From assembly GCA_002346645.1 (NCBI GenBank), contig DEAD01000011.1, forward strand, positions 13,300-22,955: a DNA stretch of 9,656 nucleotides, written 5' to 3'. A program made the position numbers and the translations under genes. The stretch comes from Dehalococcoidia bacterium UBA2991 (GTDB lineage: Bacteria; Chloroflexota; Dehalococcoidia; Tepidiformales; Tepidiformaceae). Positions 1-6,415 of the stretch are shown here, piece by piece; position 1 is the first letter of the stretch, and each line of letters begins with the position of its first letter. The notes beneath the pieces are model-generated. The model did no database searches. It was not told where the DNA came from and worked only from the letters and a program-made list of their open reading frames with translations.

Positions 1-24
1 GGAGGTGGCAACGGAGGTGGCAAC
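1..24 (+). repeat. Tandem 12-bp repeat in the lipoprotein linker
   Basis: Two exact copies of GGAGGTGGCAAC stand side by side and encode the duplicated EVAT unit of the linker. More copies may exist left of the window. Short Thr/Pro/Glu spacers of this kind commonly hold a lipoprotein away from the membrane, and slippage can change their length. Confidence 0.8.
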
Positions 25-1021
25 TCCCTCCCCGACGCCGCAGTCCGAGCAGGCTATGACGGATCCGCAAGAGCGTTGTGGGGATGCGGAAGTAGCTGAT
101 GAAGAATGTGTTAGAGAGCTACAAGAAGAGTTAGCCGCGAGCGAAAATCCGCCTGCGGCTGGGTATCCCCGCATAGTGGTCGATCTCCTAGGTCGTCATG
201 TATGGATCGTTGATAAACCCCAGGCTGTAATTGCTATCAGCCCTACCGCGACTGAGTTGGTCTACGCAGCAGGAGGAACGATCATCGGTCGGAGCCAGAG
301 CGTTGATTATCCACCGGAGGCCGCGGAGGCTCCCTCCGTCGGTAGTGCCTATCAGCCCAACTTTGAGATCATGCTCGCTCTTTCACCGGATCTAATCGTT
401 GCTGATTCCACAATCCACATACAGCCCGCGGTCCGTGATGCACTAGAAGCATTGGATGTGCCTGTTATCTTCGCCGGCGCTGCTAGTGTCGATGAAGTTC
501 TGCGTGGGCTGAGGCTCCTTGGGCACGTGCTGGACAATGTTGAAGGTGCCTCTAGCGTTTCCGCTGCAATCCAGGATGCCCGTGATAGTGCAAGAGAGGC
601 TCTTTCCGCGCAGGAGCTCACCGCTGTCATCCTTATTGGTGATCGAGATCGTAGCCTTTATGCAGCTAAGGCTTCTGCTTACGCTGGCTCCATTTTGGAG
701 ATCTTGGAAATAACTAATCCCGCTGATGTGCAGCCCGACTCTGGCCCCTATCCCGGCTTCACACGGGTCGCTCCGGAGGCGATGCTTCAATACAACCCTA
801 CCTACATATTTACCGTTACCCCTGCTCCACCCCCTGCACCAAGGCTGAGTGCCATGATTGGGCTCTACCCTGGGTTTAATGGATTGCAGGCGATCGCGAA
901 TGGGCGCGTTGTCGAGCTTGATGTCCAGCTTTTCATTCAGGCTCCTGGTCCCCGGGTGATCGAAGCTTTCGCTGCCTTAATCGCGGCGGTTACAGAGCCG
1001 CCGGAGCCGGCTGAGCGGTAG
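2..1021 (+). CDS. ABC transporter substrate-binding protein (iron-complex/heme/cobalamin type), 5' partial
   Basis: Extracytoplasmic binding protein of a FecB/BtuF/HmuT-type importer, which captures a metal complex (siderophore, heme or cobalamin) and delivers it to the permease encoded next. The frame is open to the left edge. A GTG at position 5 is available, but there is no signal peptide or lipobox after it, so the true start and membrane anchor probably lie upstream. Counting from that GTG, residues 2-50 are a low-complexity Thr/Pro/Glu-rich spacer with a duplicated EVAT and Cys25/Cys35. The folded domain starts near residue 56 (VVDLLGRHVWIVDKP). It shows the ISPTATELVYAAG segment (78-90), DYPPEA (101-106) and SPDLIVAD (127-134), typical of the helical-backbone metal-receptor superfamily. 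DYPP is also seen in BtuF, but the ligand cannot be assigned. The permease follows after 26 bp. The family call is secure; the substrate is not. Confidence 0.88.
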   Translation, partial: EVATEVATPSPTPQSEQAMTDPQERCGDAEVADEECVRELQEELAASENPPAAGYPRIVVDLLGRHVWIVDKPQAVIAISPTATELVYAAGGTIIGRSQSVDYPPEAAEAPSVGSAYQPNFEIMLALSPDLIVADSTIHIQPAVRDALEALDVPVIFAGAASVDEVLRGLRLLGHVLDNVEGASSVSAAIQDARDSAREALSAQELTAVILIGDRDRSLYAAKASAYAGSILEILEITNPADVQPDSGPYPGFTRVAPEAMLQYNPTYIFTVTPAPPPAPRLSAMIGLYPGFNGLQAIANGRVVELDVQLFIQAPGPRVIEAFAALIAAVTEPPEPAER

Positions 1022-1047
1022 CGAGTAGTAATCGGGAGCGAAGATTT

Positions 1048-2082
1048 ATGGGGTCGCTCACGGCTAAGGCGCGGGCTAGTTCGTCGGTCTCCTCTGTTCG
1101 TGGCCGTGCCCGGCGCCATTTGTTGGTCGCCCTCTTGGGGTTTCTTACGCTCGCTTTCGTAGGGCTTCTAACAATGATGTTCGGAGCGGTGAACCTCTCC
1201 ATTGGAGAGGCGATGAGAGGGCTGGTTACTAGTTCTGACTCGTTCTCTGGCCTAGTCGTCGGCCAGGTACGTTTCCCTCGTTTCCTTGACGCAATCATGG
1301 TAGGGGGATCGCTAGGTGTTGCTGGTGCAATGCTCCAAGGTGTTACTCGCAATCCGCTGGGAGACCCCACTATTTTTGGGCTTACTGCTGCTGCAGGTCT
1401 TGCTAGCGCTACGGCGATTTCCCTTGATCCTCAAATACCCCAGTGGGGCATAGCTCTTGCCTGCATGGTGGGAGGATTAATAGGCGCGGGGATTCTGTTT
1501 GTTGTTGCTTATCGAGGGGCCGTCTCTCCTGTGCGGCTCGCTCTTGCAGGGGTTGCCCTGTCCGCTCTCTTTGGAGCCATCACTGTTGCTTTGCTTGCGA
1601 GTGTGCGCACCTTCATTCAAACCACTTTGGGGTTCCTCGCCGGTGGCTTATATGGCTCAGATTTTTCTGATCTCCATTCCATTCTTCCGTACGCTCTTCC
1701 TGGCCTAGTTGCTGCCTTTGTGCTTTCGGGGCGACTAAACATCCTTTCCCTCGGGGATGAGATAGCTACTGGCCTGGGAGTTCTTGCCGACCGCACTCGG
1801 CTGGCAGTCCTCGTCGTGGCAGGCATTCTGACTGCCTCTGCGGTTGCCGTGGCTGGCCTTGTCGGCTTCGTTGGTCTCCTCAGTCCCCATGTCGCCCGCT
1901 ACCTTGTTGGTTCAGATCATCGGTACCTCATTCCTGCCTCCGCTCTGGTGGGCGCAATTATTGTGGCGTCAGCGGACTTGGTCGCTAAGCTCGTAATAAT
2001 GCCCTCTGAGATACCCATGGGTGTAATTACTGCTGCCTTGGGGGCCCCCTTCCTCCTCTACCTAGTTAGGTTCAAGGTCTAA
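1048..2082 (+). CDS. FecCD-family ABC transporter permease
   Basis: Membrane subunit of the importer, 344 aa, the usual size for FecCD/BtuC/HmuU permeases with about ten transmembrane helices. After a basic cytoplasmic N-terminus (residues 1-23, rich in Arg and Ser), hydrophobic segments run through the protein. Family landmarks are RFPR (75-78), the Gly/Ala-rich GGSLGVAGAMLQ (86-97), RNPLGDP (101-107), the coupling-helix segment LSLGDEIATGLG (233-244) that contacts the ATPase, VGFVGLLSPHVAR (272-284) and EIPMGVITA (321-329). The ATG is preceded by GGGAG (1034-1038) at 9 nt. The gene starts 26 bp after the binding protein and ends 3 bp before the ATPase start, so the three are very likely one transcript. 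Nothing is missing. Only one permease gene is present, so a homodimer is expected from family knowledge. Confidence 0.95.
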   Translation: MGSLTAKARASSSVSSVRGRARRHLLVALLGFLTLAFVGLLTMMFGAVNLSIGEAMRGLVTSSDSFSGLVVGQVRFPRFLDAIMVGGSLGVAGAMLQGVTRNPLGDPTIFGLTAAAGLASATAISLDPQIPQWGIALACMVGGLIGAGILFVVAYRGAVSPVRLALAGVALSALFGAITVALLASVRTFIQTTLGFLAGGLYGSDFSDLHSILPYALPGLVAAFVLSGRLNILSLGDEIATGLGVLADRTRLAVLVVAGILTASAVAVAGLVGFVGLLSPHVARYLVGSDHRYLIPASALVGAIIVASADLVAKLVIMPSEIPMGVITAALGAPFLLYLVRFKV

Positions 2083-2085
2083 GCC

Positions 2086-2877
2086 GTGCAATTAAGTGCC
2101 GAACATCTGAGCTTGCGCTACAACGGTGAGGACATCGTTCACGATATTTCCCTGGACCTTGAGGGAGGGGAGTTGGTTGCGATCGTCGGTCCTAACGGCA
2201 GCGGAAAGACCACTCTTCTTCGGGGCCTGGCCCGTTTGCTCAAGCCCACTGGTGGGTATGTGCTTCTGGATGGAAAGGAAATTCGTTCCATCAGCTCCCG
2301 CGGTGTGGCTCGGAATCTTGCAGTACTTCCTCAGGAGCACCCTGAGGAAGTAGACATTACTGTTAGCGAGCTGGTTTGGAGAGGGCGAGCTCCTCATCAG
2401 GGTGTGTTCCAGCGGGCTACTTCTGCCGATCATGAGGCCGTAGTCTGGGCGTTGGAGGCTGCCGATGTGCGGTACCTTGCGAGCCGCTCGCTAGGGAGTC
2501 TTTCTGGAGGGGAGAGACAACGTGCCTGGATCGCTCTTGCTCTCGCTCAGCAGCCCCGCGTTCTTCTTCTCGACGAGCCGACGAGCTTCTTAGATGTGCA
2601 GCATCAGGTCGAAGTAATGGCCCTTCTGAGCCGACTCAACACGGAGGGCATGACTATCATTGCAGTCCTGCATGACCTTTCCTTGGCAGGACGGTTCATG
2701 AGACGAGTGATTGGTATGAGTGACGGCCGCGTAGCATTTGATGGCATTCCCAGAGAGGTGCTTCGGCCAGAAGCGCTGCAGGCCGTCTTCCGCGTGCCGA
2801 TGGTCATCCTTGAAGACCCGGAGACTGGTTTGCCTGTGCCCCTGCCCCGTGATCCTGGGGCAATGCTGAAAGACTAG
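2086..2877 (+). CDS. ABC transporter ATP-binding protein (FecE/HmuV/BtuD type)
   Basis: Cytoplasmic ATPase that powers the importer, 263 aa, normal for the family. All ABC motifs are intact: Walker A GPNGSGKT (35-42), Q-loop Gln83 in LPQE, signature LSGGERQ (139-145), Walker B LLLDEPT (160-166), D-loop FLD (168-170) and H-loop His196. The start is GTG, 3 bp after the permease stop. A weak AAGG (2074-2077) lies 8 nt upstream inside the permease gene, which suggests translational coupling. The C-terminal tail (VFRVPMVILEDPETGLPVPLPRDP) resembles the short regulatory tail seen in FecE/HmuV proteins. The stop is only 3 bp from the stop of the opposing secreted-protein gene, so no private terminator fits between them. 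The coding sequence contains an unusually perfect inverted repeat at the Q-loop codons, listed separately. Confidence 0.96.
   Translation: MQLSAEHLSLRYNGEDIVHDISLDLEGGELVAIVGPNGSGKTTLLRGLARLLKPTGGYVLLDGKEIRSISSRGVARNLAVLPQEHPEEVDITVSELVWRGRAPHQGVFQRATSADHEAVVWALEAADVRYLASRSLGSLSGGERQRAWIALALAQQPRVLLLDEPTSFLDVQHQVEVMALLSRLNTEGMTIIAVLHDLSLAGRFMRRVIGMSDGRVAFDGIPREVLRPEALQAVFRVPMVILEDPETGLPVPLPRDPGAMLKD
2324..2352. repeat. Perfect 12-bp-arm inverted repeat inside the ATPase gene
   Basis: TACTTCCTCAGG (2324-2335) and its exact reverse complement CCTGAGGAAGTA (2341-2352) flank a 5-nt loop AGCAC. It covers codons from Val80 to Val89 around the Q-loop. There is no T-tract after either arm, so it does not look like an intrinsic terminator. 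A functional role is unproven; it could be an mRNA hairpin or a coincidence of codon choice. Confidence 0.85.
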
Positions 2878-2880
2878 GTC

Positions 2881-4518
2881 CTAACGAAAAGCGTTATAGA
2901 GCGCGTCATTGTCCCCATTGTGACGGTCTGAAGTGAAGCCACCTAAAGCAACGATTGGTTTATCGCTCATAATCGCCATTCCCCCGGTCAAGCACTCAGG
3001 TGTCGCACCCAGGCCGGTCTTGTGTTTGTCCTCCGCGCCCTGGTCGAAGAAGAAAGATCCGCTGACCGTAACGGTGGTCTGGTAAAGCTTTAGGGTCCCG
3101 CATCCTTTGGCGCCGGAAGTGGGGTTATTGACTGAAACAAGCCGGATATTGGCTGTACCCCCATCTTCAACGGCGATGCTTACCCAGCTGTTGTCACCTT
3201 TTGCCCCTCCCTCGGCATGGGCATTGCGAAAGATCAAAGGGAACTTCGCAGTTGTTGAGGCTTTCTCCCAGGGCACCCCATTGGCTGCTGAGTACGAATG
3301 TATATCTCCTGAACCTGCAGCTTTGCTTCGAAGGATGACCACAGCTAATGGCAGATCGGCGGTAACAGTTGCCCATCCTATGAAGCCATCTGGAATGTCT
3401 TCACTATCGAGTACGCTGTGAGTGATGCCGCTCCCAGCCGGTACTGTGATGTCGAAGGCCAGTTCTACGTTGCGTTCAGCATCCTCAGTAACCTTCCCTA
3501 GGTAGGTAATAGTTGCTGAAGCTGTCACGTTCCAAGGGTTTGTGATGGCTAACTCTGTCCAGTAGTCGTTCACCAACTTCTGTGAGAGAGGGATGATCAT
3601 GCGCTTTGAGATGTCGTCCTGGGTAGATTCGCTCTCCGAGACTACAAACCCGTTGTAAGACCCTAGTTGAGCGCTGTGGTCATCCCCACGAAAGATGTCG
3701 GCTACTACTGTCACCGGCTGTGTTGAGTCAATGATTACGCTCATCAGCGAGTTTGTTGTCCAAGGCGAAATGGCAGAAGTCATTTCACTCGATTCCGGGG
3801 CTATTGTTAGCTGTCCCGAAACAGCTATCGCAATACCTCCCTCGGGACAGACATCACTGGGTCCTGGGCTATGAATGAAGGTCGTACTTCCGTTCGCTGC
3901 CGTCTGACCTCTTCCTGGCACCATCTTGTAGGTGATCGTTACGCACGCTACTTCCAGACCTGCATTTGCGATCGAGAAGCGGGTATTAAGGATTTCCCCC
4001 AACTCTCCTTCCATGAGCTGGTTGGCAACGAAAGGTAATGCCACCCGTTCTCCGCTTTCGGCGTAGGCGTTGTGAATTGCGTAAGAACGGATTTCTCCAG
4101 GACTCATTACCTCGCGCAGAAGCAAGGCGTTTAGGGGCTGCTCACTGGACAACACGCCCACTCCCCGGAACCCAGGCAACAAACCCTGGTTTAGGGATTG
4201 TGTGAAAGTGCGGGTGCTCCAAGCTGCCACATCCGCGTGGATCTGGCTAGCCAGCGGAATTAAGACCCCGGCTGGCGTATAGAAGTCCATAACGATTGTC
4301 GTGGACTTTGCGCTGTTGTTTTGGACGATCACGCTGGTGTTTTCCCGACTTTCGGGCGAAAGGACAGCGTTAACCCGAACGGGGAGGCTGGAGACCCCCG
4401 TCGACTCACTGGGGGCAACCAGTGCGCTCGTACTCCCTGCTGCCAGTGCCAGCATTCCTAGCACCGCGATAAGCAAGGTCAGCGGGTGACGGCGGATGCG
4501 TCGACCCAGCTTTCTCAT
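2881..4518 (-). CDS. Secreted four-repeat beta-rich protein, function unknown
   Basis: 545 aa with a Sec signal peptide: basic residues 1-10, hydrophobic core about 13-27, and probable cleavage after TSA (30-32). I do not recognise a named domain. Four diverged repeats of roughly 110-135 residues can be read: about 45-152, 159-292, 307-415 and 425-545. Each opens with a hydrophobic strand ending in Pro-containing LPV, LPF, IPL or FPL. Each then has an N-rich strand-turn (VQNN, IANA, ITNP, VEDG) and a segment of the form GxxxSxxPlxvv (118-134, 258-273, 380-394, 513-526). Each closes with a Tyr-Asn/Ser-Ala motif (SYAIHNA, SYNGF, SYSAANG, LYNAF). Cys192/Cys224 and Cys473/Cys509 could form disulfides within repeats two and four. 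There is no C-terminal anchor or sorting signal. GGAGG lies 4 nt before the ATG. I infer an extracellular or cell-surface role; similar proteins seem frequent in Chloroflexota. Confidence 0.85.
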   Translation of the reverse strand: MRKLGRRIRRHPLTLLIAVLGMLALAAGSTSALVAPSESTGVSSLPVRVNAVLSPESRENTSVIVQNNSAKSTTIVMDFYTPAGVLIPLASQIHADVAAWSTRTFTQSLNQGLLPGFRGVGVLSSEQPLNALLLREVMSPGEIRSYAIHNAYAESGERVALPFVANQLMEGELGEILNTRFSIANAGLEVACVTITYKMVPGRGQTAANGSTTFIHSPGPSDVCPEGGIAIAVSGQLTIAPESSEMTSAISPWTTNSLMSVIIDSTQPVTVVADIFRGDDHSAQLGSYNGFVVSESESTQDDISKRMIIPLSQKLVNDYWTELAITNPWNVTASATITYLGKVTEDAERNVELAFDITVPAGSGITHSVLDSEDIPDGFIGWATVTADLPLAVVILRSKAAGSGDIHSYSAANGVPWEKASTTAKFPLIFRNAHAEGGAKGDNSWVSIAVEDGGTANIRLVSVNNPTSGAKGCGTLKLYQTTVTVSGSFFFDQGAEDKHKTGLGATPECLTGGMAIMSDKPIVALGGFTSDRHNGDNDALYNAFR

Positions 4519-4859
4519 GAGGCCTCCGCCGCTCGAGTGTCAAGGCCGTTGCCGCTGCGGTCAATGCGAAGCAGTTGGCTAATCCAGCATGCTAAGGATC
4601 TGGAACACGATCACGAAGCAGGAAGCTGCTGTGACCATGAGCAGAACCAAATATCCGCCACGCACCCTGCCATTGTGCTTCTAACTCGCGATAGTTGCTC
4701 ATGAGCCTTGTCCATATTTCCCCAAAGCTACCCACTCTGCTCGCGACTAGCTTTGTTGTCATTGAAGAAGGCTTGAGGATCCCGGAGAACTTTTTCGCGC
4801 GGTCTTACCCCTGTGCGCTATCATTCCTGCCCGCCCTCGAGGCGGCTGAGGAGAGCGTA
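4519..4859. other. 341-bp intergenic region without a confident gene
   Basis: This lies between the divergently transcribed secreted-protein gene (-) and the SnoaL-like gene (+), so both promoters should be here. I could not find a convincing -35/-10 pair for either. TATCAT (4819-4824) is a possible -10 for the + gene, without a good -35. Open frames on the + strand lack ribosome-binding sites and family resemblance. On the minus strand a short hydrophobic ORF (4579-4665) is the only coding-like signal. No terminator-like hairpin or repeat was seen. Confidence 0.6.
4579..4665 (-). CDS. Possible tiny single-span membrane protein (28 aa)
   Basis: A GTG-started frame encodes MRGGYLVLLMVTAASCFVIV followed by FQILSMLD: one hydrophobic helix (about residues 5-25) with Arg at the N-terminal side and an acidic end, a credible membrane segment. 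It lies on the same strand as the secreted protein, and its stop is 60 bp before that gene's ATG. The Shine-Dalgarno support is poor (AGG abuts the GTG). An overlapping frame from an ATG at 4702 (MSNYRELEAQWQG) would give a charged N-terminus if a +1 shift joined the two near 4665. It could be a real small protein, a degraded one, or chance. Confidence 0.25.
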   Translation of the reverse strand: MRGGYLVLLMVTAASCFVIVFQILSMLD

Positions 4860-5339
4860 ATGCCTGTCGGACCGAATGACCTGGAAACGGCCCGCAAACT
4901 CTTTGAAGAGGGTGGTTGGGGCAGTGGTGACCCATTGGGCCCTGACCAGTGGTTTGCTGAGGATGCCGTCATGCGCGACATAGTTGGGCACCCAAATGCT
5001 ATGCGAGGCAAAGCGGCGATACGTAAGTTTTGGGCTAGCCAAAAGGTGGGGATCACTTTGCGTGTTCCTGTTGAGGAGCTTTACGTGGCCGAGGGGCATC
5101 GGGGCGTTGCTGTTCTTTGGATGGCCTATGGGCAGATCACGGACGAAGAAGACGAGAATTATGCTAGGTGGGCTACCTTCGAGGGGATGTCTCGGCTCGA
5201 GTTTAATGATGCCGGCGAGGTGACTCTTGAGGTCGACTACCATCATGGTACCCAGGGATTCACCGATAGCTGGGTTGCGCATTGGAATGCGCGACGCGCT
5301 CGTCCGTGGAGGGAGCTTGGCGAGATCACGGGAGGCTGA
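4860..5339 (+). CDS. NTF2/SnoaL-like small protein
   Basis: 159 aa, matching the size of a single cone-shaped NTF2-fold domain. This superfamily includes SnoaL-type polyketide cyclases, ketosteroid isomerases, limonene-epoxide hydrolases and non-enzymatic ligand binders. Supporting features are an N-terminal helix (ETARKLFEEGGW, 9-20), WFAEDAVMRD (31-40), the family-typical GKAAIRKFW (50-58) that leads into the pocket helix, and long beta strands. The strands include LRVPVEELYVAEG (67-79), WATFEGMSRLEFNDAGEV (104-121) and VDYHHG (125-130). The frame is open further upstream to about 4695, but the ATG at 4860 has GAGGAG (4848-4853) at 6 nt and fits the family N-terminus, so I chose it. The upstream residues look non-native. 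The reaction, if any, cannot be named. It ends 6 bp from the opposing gene's stop. Confidence 0.8.
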   Translation: MPVGPNDLETARKLFEEGGWGSGDPLGPDQWFAEDAVMRDIVGHPNAMRGKAAIRKFWASQKVGITLRVPVEELYVAEGHRGVAVLWMAYGQITDEEDENYARWATFEGMSRLEFNDAGEVTLEVDYHHGTQGFTDSWVAHWNARRARPWRELGEITGG

Positions 5340-5345
5340 GTGCTT

Positions 5346-5738
5346 CTATTCTGTTAGAAACACGGGCCCCGGTGGAGCGCTCGTAGCTGCGGCTTGGGCA
5401 TTGGTCAGCATGTCGCGGATGCGCTCACCCTCTCGCTCTAGTGCTTCTGGTTTGAGCGAGTAGGCGTAACCGGCTATGCCACCTATTTTGTGCTCTCCCC
5501 ATGCCACAACAAGATCTTCGATCGCGCTCAGAACCGGGCCAGGAACGGCCTTGCGAGGCAGTCGTAGCTCCGCAATGCGCGTCCATGCGGCTGCTAGTGC
5601 TTGAGGGGTAGGCTTAGGTCCACCAAGGTCTTCAACTGCGTCCTGCAGGCGCGCGATTGTAGGTTCCAGCTGGCGAGCTGTGTAGGTCACGTCATCGTGA
5701 TCTCGCAGGATGTCCGGCAAATCCAGGTTAACTGGCAT
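5346..5738 (-). CDS. Hypothetical protein, helical, unknown family
   Basis: 130 aa, not recognised. It reads as an all-helical soluble protein with no signal peptide, transmembrane segment, Cys residue or nucleotide-binding motif. Visible segments are a helix of about 19-38 (YTARQLEPTIARLQDAVEDL), a second at 45-58 after a PKPTP turn (QALAAAWTRIAELR), and a third around 68-80 (PVLSAIEDLVVAW). A Gly-rich turn GGIAGYAY (86-93) precedes a charged helix (97-116), and the Ala/Pro-rich tail ends VFLTE. There is no Shine-Dalgarno before the ATG. Instead TAAACT (5745-5750, minus strand) lies exactly 6 nt upstream, which suggests a leaderless mRNA. It is transcribed divergently from the nitroreductase across 59 bp that hold a palindrome. 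Codon use and flow look like a real gene, and the convergent neighbour's stop is 6 bp away. Confidence 0.7.
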   Translation of the reverse strand: MPVNLDLPDILRDHDDVTYTARQLEPTIARLQDAVEDLGGPKPTPQALAAAWTRIAELRLPRKAVPGPVLSAIEDLVVAWGEHKIGGIAGYAYSLKPEALEREGERIRDMLTNAQAAATSAPPGPVFLTE

Positions 5739-5742
5739 GCTC

Positions 5743-5755
5743 GCAGTTTAACTGC
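5743..5755. promoter_or_regulatory. Palindrome between divergent genes (possible operator)
   Basis: GCAGTT-T-AACTGC is a perfect 13-bp inverted repeat in the 59-bp divergent spacer. It overlaps the candidate -10 of the minus-strand gene (5745-5750) and lies 42 bp before the nitroreductase ATG. The position suits an operator, but a palindrome of this length can arise by chance in 10 kb. Confidence 0.35.
5745..5750 (-). promoter_or_regulatory. Candidate -10 of a leaderless transcript for the hypothetical gene
   Basis: Read on the minus strand, TAAACT is followed by 6 nt (GCGAGC) and then the ATG. A start of transcription 7 nt after the -10 would fall on the A of the ATG. No Shine-Dalgarno is present and no clear -35 is seen. 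Confidence 0.4.
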
Positions 5756-5785
5756 AAAGAAGGACCTCCGGGAGATCTTCCGCGA

Positions 5786-5791
5786 TACACT
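5786..5791 (+). promoter_or_regulatory. Candidate -10 of a leaderless transcript for the nitroreductase
   Basis: TACACT is followed by 6 nt (CCCATC) and then the ATG at 5798, the same spacing as the opposite promoter. The nearest purine-rich stretch, GGGAG (5770-5774), is 23 nt away and too far for a ribosome-binding site. No good -35 hexamer is visible. Confidence 0.4.
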
Positions 5792-5797
5792 CCCATC

Positions 5798-6409
5798 ATG
5801 ACTGTTACAAATGACATTTTTGAAGTAATGGACACCTGTCGAGCGATGCGTCGGTTAAAGCCCGATCCTGTTGATCGCGAGCTTTTGGAGAAGCTCGTGC
5901 ACTACGCTACCCGTGCTCCCAGCGCTGGTAACACCCAGCTATGGGGATTCCTCATAGTGGATGAGCCAGAGGGTAAGGAGTTTCTTGGTGACCTAATGCG
6001 TGAGCAGTTTGGAGCACAATTTCAGGTACCAGAGGGTAACGATGCTACTGCACGAATGATGCGTGCAGTAGCTGATCTGGTGAATGGCTTCGACCAGGTG
6101 CCTGCCATCATTTTTCCCTGTGTTGCGAACGGGTATCCCCCCGGAGGCGAGCCCAACTCTATGTTCATGTGGTCCACTATCTATCCTGCCACCCAGAACC
6201 TTCTCCTTGCAGCTCGGGCGCTTGGCCTGGGAGCTGCTATGACAACTTTTCAGATGGCGAACGAGCAACTAATCAAGGACCACTTTGGTGTTCCCAGCGA
6301 TGTTTCGATTGGGGCTACTATTCCTGTTGGTTACCCCAAGGGTCGATTCGGACCTCTTACGAGAAAGCCTGTGGGTGAGGTCATCCACTGGAATGGTTGG
6401 CAGAGCTAG
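5798..6409 (+). CDS. Nitroreductase-family FMN oxidoreductase
   Basis: 203 aa, the usual size for this FMN-dependent homodimeric family, which uses NAD(P)H to reduce nitro compounds, quinones, enones or other electrophiles, and in some branches does dehalogenation or ring chemistry. Landmarks are IFEVMDTCRAMRRLKPDPV (7-25), the Arg-rich FMN-phosphate region, APSAGNTQLWGF (40-51) and the dimer-interface helix QNLLLAARALGLGA (133-146). The C-terminal GYPKGRFGP (178-186) with RKP (189-191) is where the family often has its second phosphate-contacting Arg/Lys. The TCRAMRR form differs from the classical TRRSIR. No partner domain is fused and the substrate is unknown. The first ATG fits the family N-terminus, although it has no ribosome-binding site. 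The stop lies 6 bp from the SDR stop on the other strand. Confidence 0.92.
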   Translation: MTVTNDIFEVMDTCRAMRRLKPDPVDRELLEKLVHYATRAPSAGNTQLWGFLIVDEPEGKEFLGDLMREQFGAQFQVPEGNDATARMMRAVADLVNGFDQVPAIIFPCVANGYPPGGEPNSMFMWSTIYPATQNLLLAARALGLGAAMTTFQMANEQLIKDHFGVPSDVSIGATIPVGYPKGRFGPLTRKPVGEVIHWNGWQS

Positions 6410-6415
6410 TGAGTG

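Noticed and set aside
1194..1210. Hairpin CCTCTCC-ATT-GGAGAGG inside the permease gene
   Set aside because: Arms of 7 bp with a tiny loop are expected about once by chance in 10 kb, and nothing about the position suggests a role.
2874..2884. Terminator between the ABC importer operon and the secreted-protein gene
   Set aside because: There are only 3 bp between the two stop codons and no hairpin with a T-tract was seen around them.
4516..4610. Minus-strand open frame ending in TGA that overlaps the ATG of the secreted-protein gene (ATGA)
   Set aside because: It would suggest translational coupling, but the frame has no usable start codon before the preceding stop near 4611.
4486..4704. Open frame of 72 codons on the + strand
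   Set aside because: It overlaps the start of the well-supported secreted-protein gene on the other strand, has no ribosome-binding site, and its composition does not look like a protein.
4695..4859. Upstream in-frame extension of the SnoaL-like protein
   Set aside because: The earlier starts (TTG 4695, ATG 4701) have no Shine-Dalgarno, while the ATG at 4860 has GAGGAG at 6 nt and fits the family length.
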